DNA of 64,000 bases from Planctomycetota bacterium. GTDB lineage: Bacteria > Planctomycetota > Phycisphaerae > Phycisphaerales > Phycisphaeraceae. Where the stretch lies: assembly GCA_021413865.1 (NCBI GenBank), contig JAIOPN010000042.1:1-64000 (forward strand), written 5' to 3'. Shown piece by piece: positions 35,636 through 43,793 of this stretch; position 1 is the stretch's first letter; every line of letters begins with the position of its first letter. The position numbers and the translations under genes are program-made. Under the pieces are notes generated by a model. The model searched no databases, had not been told where the DNA came from, and saw only the letters and a list, made by a program, of their open reading frames with translations.

Positions 35636-35663
35636 AAAGCCGCCCCACCTGGGGCGGTTTTTG
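35636..35663 (+). terminator. Rho-independent terminator after tsf
   Basis: CCGCCCC (35640-35646) and GGGGCGG (35651-35657) form a GC-rich stem over ACCT, followed by TTTTT. It lies about 35 bp after the tsf stop and also faces the convergent DUF1653 gene; AAAA on the left gives some activity in the other direction. Confidence 0.85.
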
Positions 35664-35698
35664 TTTGCGTTCCGGCCGCTCGCGGCTTAGCGCGTTCC

Positions 35699-35935
35699 CT
35701 ACTCCTCCCCCACATACCGAAACCGCGGCACCCGCTTCCCCTCCACCGTCACCTCCTCCACAAACATCGGCAGCGGCCGCACCCACAACCCACGTTCCCC
35801 GTAGAGCGCCCGGTACACCACCAGCGACTCCATCGTCTCGCTGTGCCGTGCCACGCCCACGACCTCGTAAGGCTTGCCCTTGTAATGCTCGTACCGCCCC
35901 GTTTTCAATTCCACGTGCTGCTCCTCATCTTCCAT
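35699..35935 (-). CDS. DUF1653 family small protein
   Basis: The 78-residue protein matches the DUF1653 pattern: GRYEHYKGKPYEVVGVARHSETMESLVVYR in order, then LWVRPLPMFVEEV. The family is small, soluble and widespread, usually 65-80 residues; its function is unknown. It is a single gene between the tsf terminator and the amidohydrolase gene, both codirectional on the minus strand with about 55 bp between them. Confidence 0.85.
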   Translation of the reverse strand: MEDEEQHVELKTGRYEHYKGKPYEVVGVARHSETMESLVVYRALYGERGLWVRPLPMFVEEVTVEGKRVPRFRYVGEE

Positions 35936-35989
35936 CCAAGCCCGGGGGGCGAGTCCGCGAGTCCCCGGGGTCGTCTCCTGTCTTCTTTC

Positions 35990-36823
35990 TCATCCGCCAA
36001 AAAACACCCGTTCCGCCGTCTCCTCCAAAATCTTCCCACGCTCAGCCTCACTCAAAAAAACCAACCGGTCCCGCACCAGCCCCACCGCGTCCGCATACGA
36101 CCCGCGCGTCATCCCGTACGGACCGTCCGACGCCCACATCAACCGCCCGGCCCCGAACGCATCCCGCAGCGACCGGATCAGCGTGGCAAGATCGTCGTAG
36201 GGCGGCGCCGCTTTACCCAGCGCCCAGAACCCCGACACCTTCACGAACACGTTCGCGTGCCCCGCCATGGCCGTCAGCGCCGCGACGTCACCTTGCTTCA
36301 CCGCGCCCACCGCTCCGATACGGCACATGTGGTCAATCACCACCCGCGTGCGTGGAAACCTCTCGCACATCGCCGACAGCCCCGGCAGCGCCGCGACATC
36401 CATCAGCGGGCAGATGACAAGCCCATCGTCCGCCGCACAGCGAAACATCTCCGCAACGCCGGGCAATTCAAACTTCCGCAGATCCACCGGGTTCAGATGC
36501 ACGATGCGGAAACCACGCACGCCCGCCTTCGCGAGTTCCCGCATCCGCCCCGCCACATCTCTCGCCTCTGGATCGATCGCCGCGATCCCACGAAACTTCC
36601 CGGGAAAGACCGCGATAGTGTCCGTCAGACAACGGTGGTCCTCGCCGTACCAGCTCGACTGCACGAGCACCGCACGATCAAACCCGTGCGGGGCCATCAT
36701 CGCCGTCACGTCGTCGCCATTGAAGCGCGGCAGGTCCATGTGGCCCACGTCCGCGCCGGGCGTGTGCGGGTACCGCGCCCGGTCGTCGCTCCAGACATGC
36801 ACATGTGCGTCGATGTATCCCAT
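35990..36823 (-). CDS. Amidohydrolase-2 family metal-dependent hydrolase
   Basis: The protein is 277 residues from ATG at 36823; the longer frame to 36946 overlaps the upstream AstE-like gene. The N-terminal metal motif is DAHVHVW. A later His/Asp pair is seen in VIDHMCRIG and MWASDGPYGM. It fits TIM-barrel L-fuconolactone hydrolase/2-pyrone dicarboxylate lactonase-type enzymes that hydrolyse lactones. It is the last gene of a four-gene minus-strand operon (enolase-superfamily, creatininase-like, AstE-like, this), suggesting lactone or amide catabolism. Confidence 0.8.
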   Translation of the reverse strand: MGYIDAHVHVWSDDRARYPHTPGADVGHMDLPRFNGDDVTAMMAPHGFDRAVLVQSSWYGEDHRCLTDTIAVFPGKFRGIAAIDPEARDVAGRMRELAKAGVRGFRIVHLNPVDLRKFELPGVAEMFRCAADDGLVICPLMDVAALPGLSAMCERFPRTRVVIDHMCRIGAVGAVKQGDVAALTAMAGHANVFVKVSGFWALGKAAPPYDDLATLIRSLRDAFGAGRLMWASDGPYGMTRGSYADAVGLVRDRLVFLSEAERGKILEETAERVFFGG

Positions 36824-36845
36824 GTCCTGCGGTCCGCTCCCCCGC

Positions 36846-37709
36846 TCACTCCGGCACGCCGATCCCCACGAGCAGGTCCCCCGGCTGCGCCGACGCAACG
36901 CGGCGGAACGCCAGCACTCGCCCAGCGATTGGGCTGCGGATTTCACTAATCAACGTGCCGTCGAGTCTGTGCATCACGCCGACAACGTCCCCCTTCTTGA
37001 TCTCCTGCCCGCGCCGGCAGCGCGACGACCACTCACCGCCGTGCAGCGCGGAAATGTCGTGGTTGCTGTAGATCGGCCCGTGCACCGGCGCTGTTTCGCC
37101 GCGCACCAGGCGGACGATCGCCCGGTGAGCCGTGTCGGTGAGTTTTTCGTCCCGCGTCCCGCCGAACCCGAGCTCCAGCCCAAACGCCGACCCGCGCCGC
37201 TGCCGAAACTCGTGGCTGAACACCCCCGGTGTCGGCGGGGCGCGCCAGAGCGTGAACCCGAACACCGCCGCCATCGGCGCGTCCACGTCCTCGTAAAACC
37301 CGGCCACCGGGTCGAACTCAAAGAACGCCCCGCCCGCGTGCAGGTCGATCAGCCGATCGGCCCGCGCCGCGAACGTGCGCCAGAGCCAGTCTGCCCATTG
37401 CGGCGTGACCGAGCCGTTCGCGTCGCCGGGGAACACCCGATTGAGGTTGCCCCGGTCTTCGGGGGTGCAGCGCACGCCGGCGGCGTACGCCATTGGGTTC
37501 GCCACCGGCAGCGCGATCACCCGGCCGGGGAATTTCATCCCGCTCAATTCACGCACCGCCCGACGGATCGCCTCCGGGCCTTCGTATTCGTCGCCGTGGA
37601 TTGCGGCGGATAGCAGCCACGTCGGCCCCGGCGAGCCGCCGTCGATCTCGCAGACCGGCGTCGCCGCGCCGCCCGGGCCACGCTCTTGCCGCCACGCCGC
37701 GTCGCTCAC
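36846..37709 (-). CDS. Succinylglutamate desuccinylase/aspartoacylase family
   Basis: The 287-residue zinc carboxypeptidase-like protein has ligand motif HGDEYEGPEA, NLNRVFPGD, and DLHAGG for the second His. The C-terminal barrel contains RRGQEIKKGDVVGVM and SPIAGRVLAFRR, as in AstE/AspA-like amidases. It would remove an acyl group from an amine. Its start overlaps the stop of the creatininase-like gene by 4 bp, so it is translationally coupled. Confidence 0.85.
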   Translation of the reverse strand: MSDAAWRQERGPGGAATPVCEIDGGSPGPTWLLSAAIHGDEYEGPEAIRRAVRELSGMKFPGRVIALPVANPMAYAAGVRCTPEDRGNLNRVFPGDANGSVTPQWADWLWRTFAARADRLIDLHAGGAFFEFDPVAGFYEDVDAPMAAVFGFTLWRAPPTPGVFSHEFRQRRGSAFGLELGFGGTRDEKLTDTAHRAIVRLVRGETAPVHGPIYSNHDISALHGGEWSSRCRRGQEIKKGDVVGVMHRLDGTLISEIRSPIAGRVLAFRRVASAQPGDLLVGIGVPE

Positions 37710-38536
37710 GCCTTGGGCCCCCCCGGGTCCGTCGGCACAAAATTGAAATTCCGCCGCGGTTTTACGGGGTATTGGCGGTAATCATCCATGAACGAGATCA
37801 ACCGCTCGATCGTCGCCTCCGACCAGATACGGCCCTTCTCGGCGGTGGACTTCATCGGGTCGCCCTCCACCCCCGTCGCGTTCACGCGCGACCAGTCGTC
37901 GATCATCGCCACCGGCCCGCACGACTCCAAATCCACCCACACCTGCTCCGACCATTTAGCCGCGATGTCCGCCACCGCCCGCTCCATCCGCACCCGCTCG
38001 GGGCAGATGTGCAGGTACATCGACGTCTCCAACTCGCACGCGTGCGCCATCCCTCCGAGTTTCGTCTCGCGGTGCTTCTTGATCACGTCGGGGATGAACG
38101 ACCACCAGTTCACCGTGGACACGTGCGCCTCGGAGTTGTTCACGACCTTCCGGCTGGCGATCTGCAGGAACGACGGGTTGGACCCGTGCCCGTTGATGAA
38201 GAGCACCTTGCGGAAACCCATGCGCACGAAGCTCATCGCCACGTCGGCGTACATGTCGATGAGCGTGTGCTCCTGGATGTGGATGCAGCCGGGGAAGCCC
38301 ATGTTGTGCTCGTTGAACCCGAAGGGGATCAGCGGCGCGACCGTGGACAAATCCGGCCTGCGCTTGGCGGCCTCGTCGCAGATGTGCTGCACGATCAGGT
38401 TGTCCACGTCGCACGGCAGGTGTGGCCCGTGCTGCTCCACCGTCGCGGCGGGGATCAGCACGACCATGTTGGCCGCGGCCATCTCCTTGACCTCGTGCCA
38501 GTCGTGGTGCTCGAAGCGTGGGGAACGTGGTTTCAT
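37706..38536 (-). CDS. Creatininase-family amidohydrolase
   Basis: The protein is 276 residues from ATG at 38536; the frame to 38950 covers the neighbouring gene. Metal-site motifs are visible: TVEQHGPHLPCDVDN (Glu, His, Asp) and INGHGSN. Family members hydrolyse creatinine, formamides (FAPy) or mycofactocin precursors. The substrate here is unknown. It lies 23 bp after the enolase-superfamily gene and overlaps the AstE-like gene by 4 bp. Confidence 0.87.
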   Translation of the reverse strand: MKPRSPRFEHHDWHEVKEMAAANMVVLIPAATVEQHGPHLPCDVDNLIVQHICDEAAKRRPDLSTVAPLIPFGFNEHNMGFPGCIHIQEHTLIDMYADVAMSFVRMGFRKVLFINGHGSNPSFLQIASRKVVNNSEAHVSTVNWWSFIPDVIKKHRETKLGGMAHACELETSMYLHICPERVRMERAVADIAAKWSEQVWVDLESCGPVAMIDDWSRVNATGVEGDPMKSTAEKGRIWSEATIERLISFMDDYRQYPVKPRRNFNFVPTDPGGPKA

Positions 38537-38559
38537 GGGTGATTTCCTGTAAGTCAAAC

Positions 38560-39741
38560 TCAAAGCACGAGCGGCTTGGTCTTGTATTTTCTCAACGCTT
38601 CCTTGTTCAGCACCACGCCCAGTCCCGGCCGCGTCGGCGGGAGCAGCACGCCGTTCTTGAACACAAGGCCGTCGTCGCACAAATCCCGCCGCAGCCCCGA
38701 GTCGGTGAGCTGCGCGGGGAGGTACTCGATGAACGGGCAGTGCGGCACGGCGAAGGCCATGTGGGCGCTGGCCGCGATGCCGATGCCGGTCTTCCAGCAG
38801 TGCGGCACGATCAGCCGCCCGCGGTCCTCGGCCATGTGGCAGACGCGCATCGCCTCGGTGAACCCGCCGACGCGGCCGATGTCCGGCTGCGCCACGTCGA
38901 TCTTGCCCACGTCCATCAGTTCGCGGAACTCGTGCCGCGTGTTGAGCCATTCGCCGGCGGCGATCCGCATCGGCGCCTCGCGCGCCAGGATCGCGTAGCC
39001 CTCCAGGTTATCCACCAGCAGCGGCGTCTCGAGGAAGAAAATATCCAGGTCCGCCCACTTACTCACCGTGCGCAGACAGCTCTTGGCGTCACGCCAGAGG
39101 TACTGCACGTCCACCATCAGCGTGAAATCTTTTCCCACCGCCTCGCGCACGGCCGTCACGATCTCCGTCGCCTGCTCGTCCGTCCCGCGCAGGCTCTGGT
39201 GGCGGTACGGCCCGGCGAGCGTGCACTCCATCTTGCCCGCGCGGAATCCCGCCTTCTTGGCCTTCTTCGCCCAGTCGATCAGCGTCTGCGTGTACCGCTT
39301 GACCGTCGTGCCCTCGGGCTGGAGCGAGGCGTAGGGCGTGATGTGTTCAACGTGCGCCCCGCCGAGCAGCTTGTAGATCGGCTGATTGAGCGCCTTGCCC
39401 TTGATGTCCCAGAGCGCCATGTCGATCGCCCCCATGGCGCAGATCACCGCGCCGCGGCGCCCGCTCATCGCTGTGAACGTGTAGAGCCGGTCCCACAGCG
39501 CGGCGGTGTCGAGCGGGTCCTGTCCGATGAGCAGGTCCTTCATCCCCATCGCCATGCTGTGGCTGCCCGGCGAGTCGATCGCGGCCTTGGCGATCCATGG
39601 CCCGGTGTCCGTCTCGCCCACGCCGGTGATACCCTCGTCCGTGTGCACCACGACGACGATGTTGTCCTGTGACGACGATGTCGCGTCCTGCTTCAGGTTG
39701 GGCACGACCAGCACATAACTCTCGATGGCGGTGATCTTCAT
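38560..39741 (-). CDS. Mandelate racemase/muconate-lactonizing family enzyme
   Basis: The 393-residue enolase-superfamily protein has an N-terminal capping domain (MKITAIESYVLVVP) and barrel motifs: catalytic Lys region RAGKMECTL, metal Asp in MVDVQYLW, Glu in FFLETPL, Glu in AAGEWLN and His in VPHCWKTG. It is likely an acid-sugar dehydratase or epimerase. It opens the minus-strand operon 39741-35990 and is divergent from the ThiS-like gene, 93 bp away. Confidence 0.9.
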   Translation of the reverse strand: MKITAIESYVLVVPNLKQDATSSSQDNIVVVVHTDEGITGVGETDTGPWIAKAAIDSPGSHSMAMGMKDLLIGQDPLDTAALWDRLYTFTAMSGRRGAVICAMGAIDMALWDIKGKALNQPIYKLLGGAHVEHITPYASLQPEGTTVKRYTQTLIDWAKKAKKAGFRAGKMECTLAGPYRHQSLRGTDEQATEIVTAVREAVGKDFTLMVDVQYLWRDAKSCLRTVSKWADLDIFFLETPLLVDNLEGYAILAREAPMRIAAGEWLNTRHEFRELMDVGKIDVAQPDIGRVGGFTEAMRVCHMAEDRGRLIVPHCWKTGIGIAASAHMAFAVPHCPFIEYLPAQLTDSGLRRDLCDDGLVFKNGVLLPPTRPGLGVVLNKEALRKYKTKPLVL

Positions 39742-39834
39742 GGGGTAGAATCTTCGACCAAAACCACGCTCCGGGCAAACGCCCCGCCGACCCCGCCCGC
39801 GTTTCCTTTATCTGAAGCGTGAGGATCGACCCGC

Positions 39835-40104
39835 ATGACACATGTCCGGTTCACCCAGAACATCCAGCGCCACGTCGCCTGCCCGCCGTGCGACGTGGAG
39901 GGCTCCACCGTCCGCCAGGTGCTCGACGCCGTCTTCGCAACCAACCCCAGGGCACGCGGCTATTTCCTCGACGACCGCGGCGCTCTGCGTAAACACGTCA
40001 ACGTCTTCCTCGACGGCCTGCCCATCCGCGACCGCACCAACCTCTCCGACGCTGTCGCCGATAAATCCGAGATCGACGTGATGCAGGCATTGTCCGGCGG
40101 CTAA
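39835..40104 (+). CDS. ThiS/MoaD-like ubiquitin-fold sulfur carrier
   Basis: The 89-residue protein has the beta-grasp pattern (MTHVRFTQNIQ, GSTVRQVLDAVF, KHVNVFLDGLPIRD, SEIDVMQALSGG) and ends in Gly-Gly, required for thiocarboxylate formation by a MoeB/ThiF-type enzyme. No such activating enzyme is in this window. The next gene (37 bp later, same strand) encodes a BNR-repeat protein. A MoaD-like gene next to a BNR-protein gene recurs in bacterial genomes, to my recollection, with unknown purpose. Confidence 0.82.
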   Translation: MTHVRFTQNIQRHVACPPCDVEGSTVRQVLDAVFATNPRARGYFLDDRGALRKHVNVFLDGLPIRDRTNLSDAVADKSEIDVMQALSGG

Positions 40105-40141
40105 ACAAATAAGAGAATCATCGAATCACGGGAATCCAACC

Positions 40142-41263
40142 ATGAGCGACCGCATCTACGTCGGCACACGCAAGGGCCTTTTCACCATCGAGCGGCGCGG
40201 CGGCGCAAAACCGACGTGGGAGATTTCGCAACCCTCGTTCCTGGGCGACAACATCCCCATGCTTCTCCCCGACCGGCGCGACGGCACGATCTACGCCGCG
40301 ATCAGCCTGGGCCACTTTGGTCAAAAACTCCACCGCTCCACCGACGGCGGAAAAACGTGGGAAGAAATCGCCGTGCCCGTTTATCCGCCGCTGCCCGAGG
40401 GGGCGTCGCCCGACCTCTGCCCGATGCGGAAGGTGCCGATCCCCTGGAGCCTGGAGCTCATCTGGTCGCTCGAGGCCGGCGGCGCGAACGAACCCGGCAC
40501 GCTCTGGTGCGGCACCAACCCCGGCGGCCTCTTCCGCTCGCGCGACCGCGGCGCATCCTGGGAAATCATCCGCCCGCTCTGGGACATGCCCGAACGCAAG
40601 CTCTGGTTCGGCGGCGGCATGGACACGCCGGGGATTCACTCCGTCTGCGTCAACCCGAAAAACCCCGCGCACGTCTCCGTCGGTATCTCCTGCGGCGGCG
40701 TCTGGGCCACGCGCGACGCCGGCGCGACCTGGGCCTGCAAGGCCAGCGGCATGCGCAACGCCTACACGCCCCCCGGCCAGGCCGAGGACCCCAATACGCA
40801 GGACGTCCACCGCATCACCCAGAGCCCGTCGAACCCCGACCTCCTCTGGGCGCAGCACCACAACGGCATCTTCCGCTCCACCGACGGCTCCAATTCCTGG
40901 CAGGAAATCCCCACGGCCGGCCCCTCGACCTTCGGCTTCGCCGTCGCCGTCCACCCCAAAGACGGCAACACCGCCTGGTTCGTCCCCGCCATGATCGACC
41001 AGCGCCGCGTCCCCGTGGACGGCAAGGTCGTCGTCACCCGCACCCGCGACGGCGGGAAAACCTTCGACGTGCTCTCCAACGGCCTGCCGCAGCAGAACGC
41101 CTACGACATCGCCTTCCGCCACGCCCTCGACGTGGACCCCACCGGCACCCGCTTGGCGATGGGCAGCACCACCGGCTCGCTCTGGGTCAGCGAAAACCAG
41201 GGGGATTCGTGGACGAATGTTTCGGAGCACCTGCCGCCGGTGTATTGCGTGCGGTTCGGGTAA
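40142..41263 (+). CDS. BNR/sialidase-like beta-propeller protein
   Basis: The 373-residue protein has repeated Asp-box motifs: STDGGKTWEE, SRDRGASWEI, TRDAGATWAC, STDGSNSWQE, TRDGGKTFDV and SENQGDSWTN. These are spaced as in a six- or seven-bladed propeller of the sialidase/VPS10 type. There is no signal peptide and no sialidase FRIP motif, so enzymatic activity is doubtful. It follows the ThiS-like gene and is convergent with the amidohydrolase at 41275. Confidence 0.85.
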   Translation: MSDRIYVGTRKGLFTIERRGGAKPTWEISQPSFLGDNIPMLLPDRRDGTIYAAISLGHFGQKLHRSTDGGKTWEEIAVPVYPPLPEGASPDLCPMRKVPIPWSLELIWSLEAGGANEPGTLWCGTNPGGLFRSRDRGASWEIIRPLWDMPERKLWFGGGMDTPGIHSVCVNPKNPAHVSVGISCGGVWATRDAGATWACKASGMRNAYTPPGQAEDPNTQDVHRITQSPSNPDLLWAQHHNGIFRSTDGSNSWQEIPTAGPSTFGFAVAVHPKDGNTAWFVPAMIDQRRVPVDGKVVVTRTRDGGKTFDVLSNGLPQQNAYDIAFRHALDVDPTGTRLAMGSTTGSLWVSENQGDSWTNVSEHLPPVYCVRFG

Positions 41264-41274
41264 CTCAATTGCCA

Positions 41275-42093
41275 TCACCCGCGCCCGGCGAACAGCCGTT
41301 TCGCGTTCAACCCCAAAATGTTCTGCCGGTCCGCGTCGCTCACCCGCGCCGTCACCACGCGGGCGACCTGCTGGGCCGCGCTGAAGAGCGCCGCGTCGGA
41401 ACCGAACATCAGCTTCGTGCTGCCGATGGTGCGGACGACCTCCTCGATCAGGCCGCGCGGGCCGCGAGAGAAGGCGGTGTCGATGTAGAGGTTGTCGATG
41501 CTCCTCGCCAAATCCATGTAGACGTTCAGGTCGGCGCTGCCTGTGTGGGCGGCGATGAAGTTGATGTTCGGAAACTTCTTCGCCGCCTTCGACAGGCTGG
41601 TGATGTCTCCGCCGCCCCAGCAGTGGGCGAGCACCGGCATCCGGCGTGCGTTGAACACCTCGAAAACCGGGTCGTACCGCGCGTCCTCATACGGCACGTT
41701 CCACCGCGTGTAGACCTTGCCGCCGGAGAAACCCGCGGCGAGGTAGCGGTCGATGTCGGTGAGCAGTGTCTTGCCGTGGCGGATGTCGATGCCGACGTAG
41801 GCCGCGATGCGGTTGCGTAGCTTGGTGATGTCGTGGGCGAGGCTGTTGTTGGCACGCGTGAAATCGACGCCCGAGATCGCGCAGACGGCGGAGACCGCCA
41901 TGCCGGTGAAGCCCAGGGCGTCCATCTCGCGGTGGAGGCCCTCGGAGGAGCCGTCGTAGATCGTGCCGTAAGCCCAGCCGTGGCAGGTGTGGGCGTGGAC
42001 GTCGAAAATGTATTCGCCCAGCACCTGCCCGCGCACGATGCGGGCGAGCAACTCGCGCTGGGCGGGCGTGGTTTCGTGGGTCTGGTGCATCAT
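41275..42093 (-). CDS. Amidohydrolase-2 family protein (copy A)
   Basis: The 272-residue TIM-barrel hydrolase has metal motifs FDVHAHTCHGW, PVLAHCWGGGD, IAAHTGSADLN and LMFGSDAALF. It is related to lactonase/decarboxylase-type amidohydrolases. Its start overlaps the end of the next upstream gene (42090) by 4 bp, and both are related in sequence style, so they may be products of a duplication acting in one pathway or as partners. Confidence 0.83.
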   Translation of the reverse strand: MMHQTHETTPAQRELLARIVRGQVLGEYIFDVHAHTCHGWAYGTIYDGSSEGLHREMDALGFTGMAVSAVCAISGVDFTRANNSLAHDITKLRNRIAAYVGIDIRHGKTLLTDIDRYLAAGFSGGKVYTRWNVPYEDARYDPVFEVFNARRMPVLAHCWGGGDITSLSKAAKKFPNINFIAAHTGSADLNVYMDLARSIDNLYIDTAFSRGPRGLIEEVVRTIGSTKLMFGSDAALFSAAQQVARVVTARVSDADRQNILGLNAKRLFAGRG

Positions 42094-42833
42094 CGGATGG
42101 CCCCCAGCAGGCGGAGCAGGTTGCCGCCGGCGATCTGCGCTTTTTTCGCGTCGCTCAGCCCGGAATACGCGACCTGCGCCGCGGCGGGCGATACGTCGAA
42201 CCGGAAAAGACCCGAGCCGAAGAGCAGGCGGTCGCAGCCGAGGAAACGGTCGAGTTGATCCAGCACGCTCCCGCCGACGAACGGCGGCGAGGTGCAGAGG
42301 TGCAGGTTCGGGCAGATTTTCATCAGGGCGAAGGCCTTGCGGAAATCACCGTAGGTCACGCGCTGGAGCACGAGGACCAGCTTCGGGAAGGCCTTGAGCA
42401 CGTCGTGCACGTTCGTCCAACTCGCCTGGTCCGAGTGCAGGAAGAGCGGCAGTTGCCGGTCCGAGAGCGCCGCGAGGAGGTCCGGGCACTGCCAGGGGGT
42501 GAACTCGGCGAACGACATCCCCGGCCAGAGCTGCACGCCGGCGGCGTTCATCTTGATGAGTCGATCGATGGCCTGATCCGGCGGCGGGTTGTCCCGGTCC
42601 TGAAGCAGCCACGTCCCGAACACGCCGCGCAGCCGTGCGTGCGGCGTGATGTCCCGCGCCAGGTCTTCGTTCCCCCAGTCCGGGTTCGACAGCGCGATCT
42701 TCTGATTCGTCACCAGCGACCGCGCGATCAATGAACGATCCATCTCGGCGATGAGATCGTCCACGGTCGGCGCGTCGGCGTCCTCCTGGTCGATGGCCCT
42801 GCCGATGATGGTGTCCGCGTCAAAGAATTCCAT
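42090..42833 (-). CDS. Amidohydrolase-2 family protein (copy B)
   Basis: The protein is 247 residues from ATG at 42833 (MEFFDADTIIG). It resembles the preceding one but is weaker: the N-terminal HxH motif is replaced (FDADTIIGRA). His in PLFLHSDQASW and Asp-less LLFGSGLFRF suggest loss of metal ligands. It may be a non-catalytic partner of copy A, to which it is coupled by a 4-bp overlap. The isomerase-like gene is 24 bp upstream. Confidence 0.65.
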   Translation of the reverse strand: MEFFDADTIIGRAIDQEDADAPTVDDLIAEMDRSLIARSLVTNQKIALSNPDWGNEDLARDITPHARLRGVFGTWLLQDRDNPPPDQAIDRLIKMNAAGVQLWPGMSFAEFTPWQCPDLLAALSDRQLPLFLHSDQASWTNVHDVLKAFPKLVLVLQRVTYGDFRKAFALMKICPNLHLCTSPPFVGGSVLDQLDRFLGCDRLLFGSGLFRFDVSPAAAQVAYSGLSDAKKAQIAGGNLLRLLGAIR

Positions 42834-42857
42834 GTTCGTTCTCACCGGCGCCGCCTG

Positions 42858-43667
42858 TTATTTACCGATCGTCACGCCGTGCTTGTCCGCCAGGCTCTGC
42901 ATGTCGTCGCGGAATTGTTTGAGCGAGGCGTCGGCTGTCGCTCCGTACATATCGCCGAACCATTCGCCGCTGAGGTAGCCGGTGTAGCCCATGTTTTTGA
43001 GGGCCAGGAACATCTCGTCCATGGGCAGCTCGCCCTGGCCCAGCGGCTTGATCATGACGACGTCGGGATTTTTAAGGGCGTCGTGGAAGTGCGTGTGGCG
43101 CACGAGCGACCCGAGCGCGGCGACGGTCGTCTCCAGGTCCTCACCCATGCGGAAGGGGTGCATGTTGTCGTAGTTGATGCCGACATAGGGGTGGTCAACG
43201 AAGCGCACGGCGGCGGCGGCGTCGGCGGCCTTGGACATCGTGTCGTGCGTCTCGAGCCAGAGTTGCACCTCGACCTCTTCCGCCAGGTGCGCGGCGGTGC
43301 GGAGCTGCCGGCCGACCTTGTCGATCACGTCGGGCATCTTCGCGCCGGGGGGCATGGGGCCGCAGAAGACACGCACGCCCGGGCAGCCCAGGTCGTGCGC
43401 CAGCGAGAGCTTGGGCCGCAGCTCGTCGAGCACGCTGGCGGTGGCGAACTGGAGGCTCGAGGCGATGCAGCAGGGCTCGATCTCGTTTTTTTCGAGCAAC
43501 CGGCGGATGCGTTTGCGTTCCGCCTTGTCGGCGACGACCTCAACGCCGTGCGAGTGGTTGGCGTCGATGCGGAACTCGATGCCGTGGTACCCCAGGCGGA
43601 GCGCGGTATCGACAACCTGCTCGATGGAGTAGGAAGGGCAGGCGAAGGTCATGAACGAGAGCTTCAT
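42858..43667 (-). CDS. Sugar phosphate isomerase/epimerase-like TIM barrel
   Basis: The protein is 269 residues from ATG at 43667 (MKLSFMTFACP), with AP_endonuc_2-type motifs: YHGIEFRIDAN, LWLETHD with a metal Glu, GINYDNMHPF with an Asp, VRHTHFHDA with a His, and YLSGEWFG with a final Glu. It would isomerise a sugar or inositol derivative. First gene of the minus-strand operon with the two amidohydrolases, so it probably feeds the same catabolic route. Confidence 0.85.
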   Translation of the reverse strand: MKLSFMTFACPSYSIEQVVDTALRLGYHGIEFRIDANHSHGVEVVADKAERKRIRRLLEKNEIEPCCIASSLQFATASVLDELRPKLSLAHDLGCPGVRVFCGPMPPGAKMPDVIDKVGRQLRTAAHLAEEVEVQLWLETHDTMSKAADAAAAVRFVDHPYVGINYDNMHPFRMGEDLETTVAALGSLVRHTHFHDALKNPDVVMIKPLGQGELPMDEMFLALKNMGYTGYLSGEWFGDMYGATADASLKQFRDDMQSLADKHGVTIGK

Positions 43668-43757
43668 CGCGGCGGTCCCGGTGGGAAGCACGAGAATAAC
43701 GCGGCCGGCGGGGTGACGCCATCAGGTCCGTGCGCGGCGTCAAAACCCGACATCCGA

Positions 43758-43763
43758 TATAAT
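43758..43763 (+). promoter_or_regulatory. -10 box upstream of the aminotransferase
   Basis: A perfect TATAAT lies 30 bp before the GTG start at 43794; a recognisable -35 is not obvious. The gap is shared with the divergent isomerase gene. Confidence 0.45.
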
Positions 43764-43793
43764 TCGGGACTCAACCGACCGAAAGGACCCCGC

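Noticed and set aside
42879-43793. N-terminal extension of the aminotransferase
   Set aside because: The frame upstream of GTG 43794 is antisense to the isomerase gene, while a TATAAT and a Shine-Dalgarno precede 43794.
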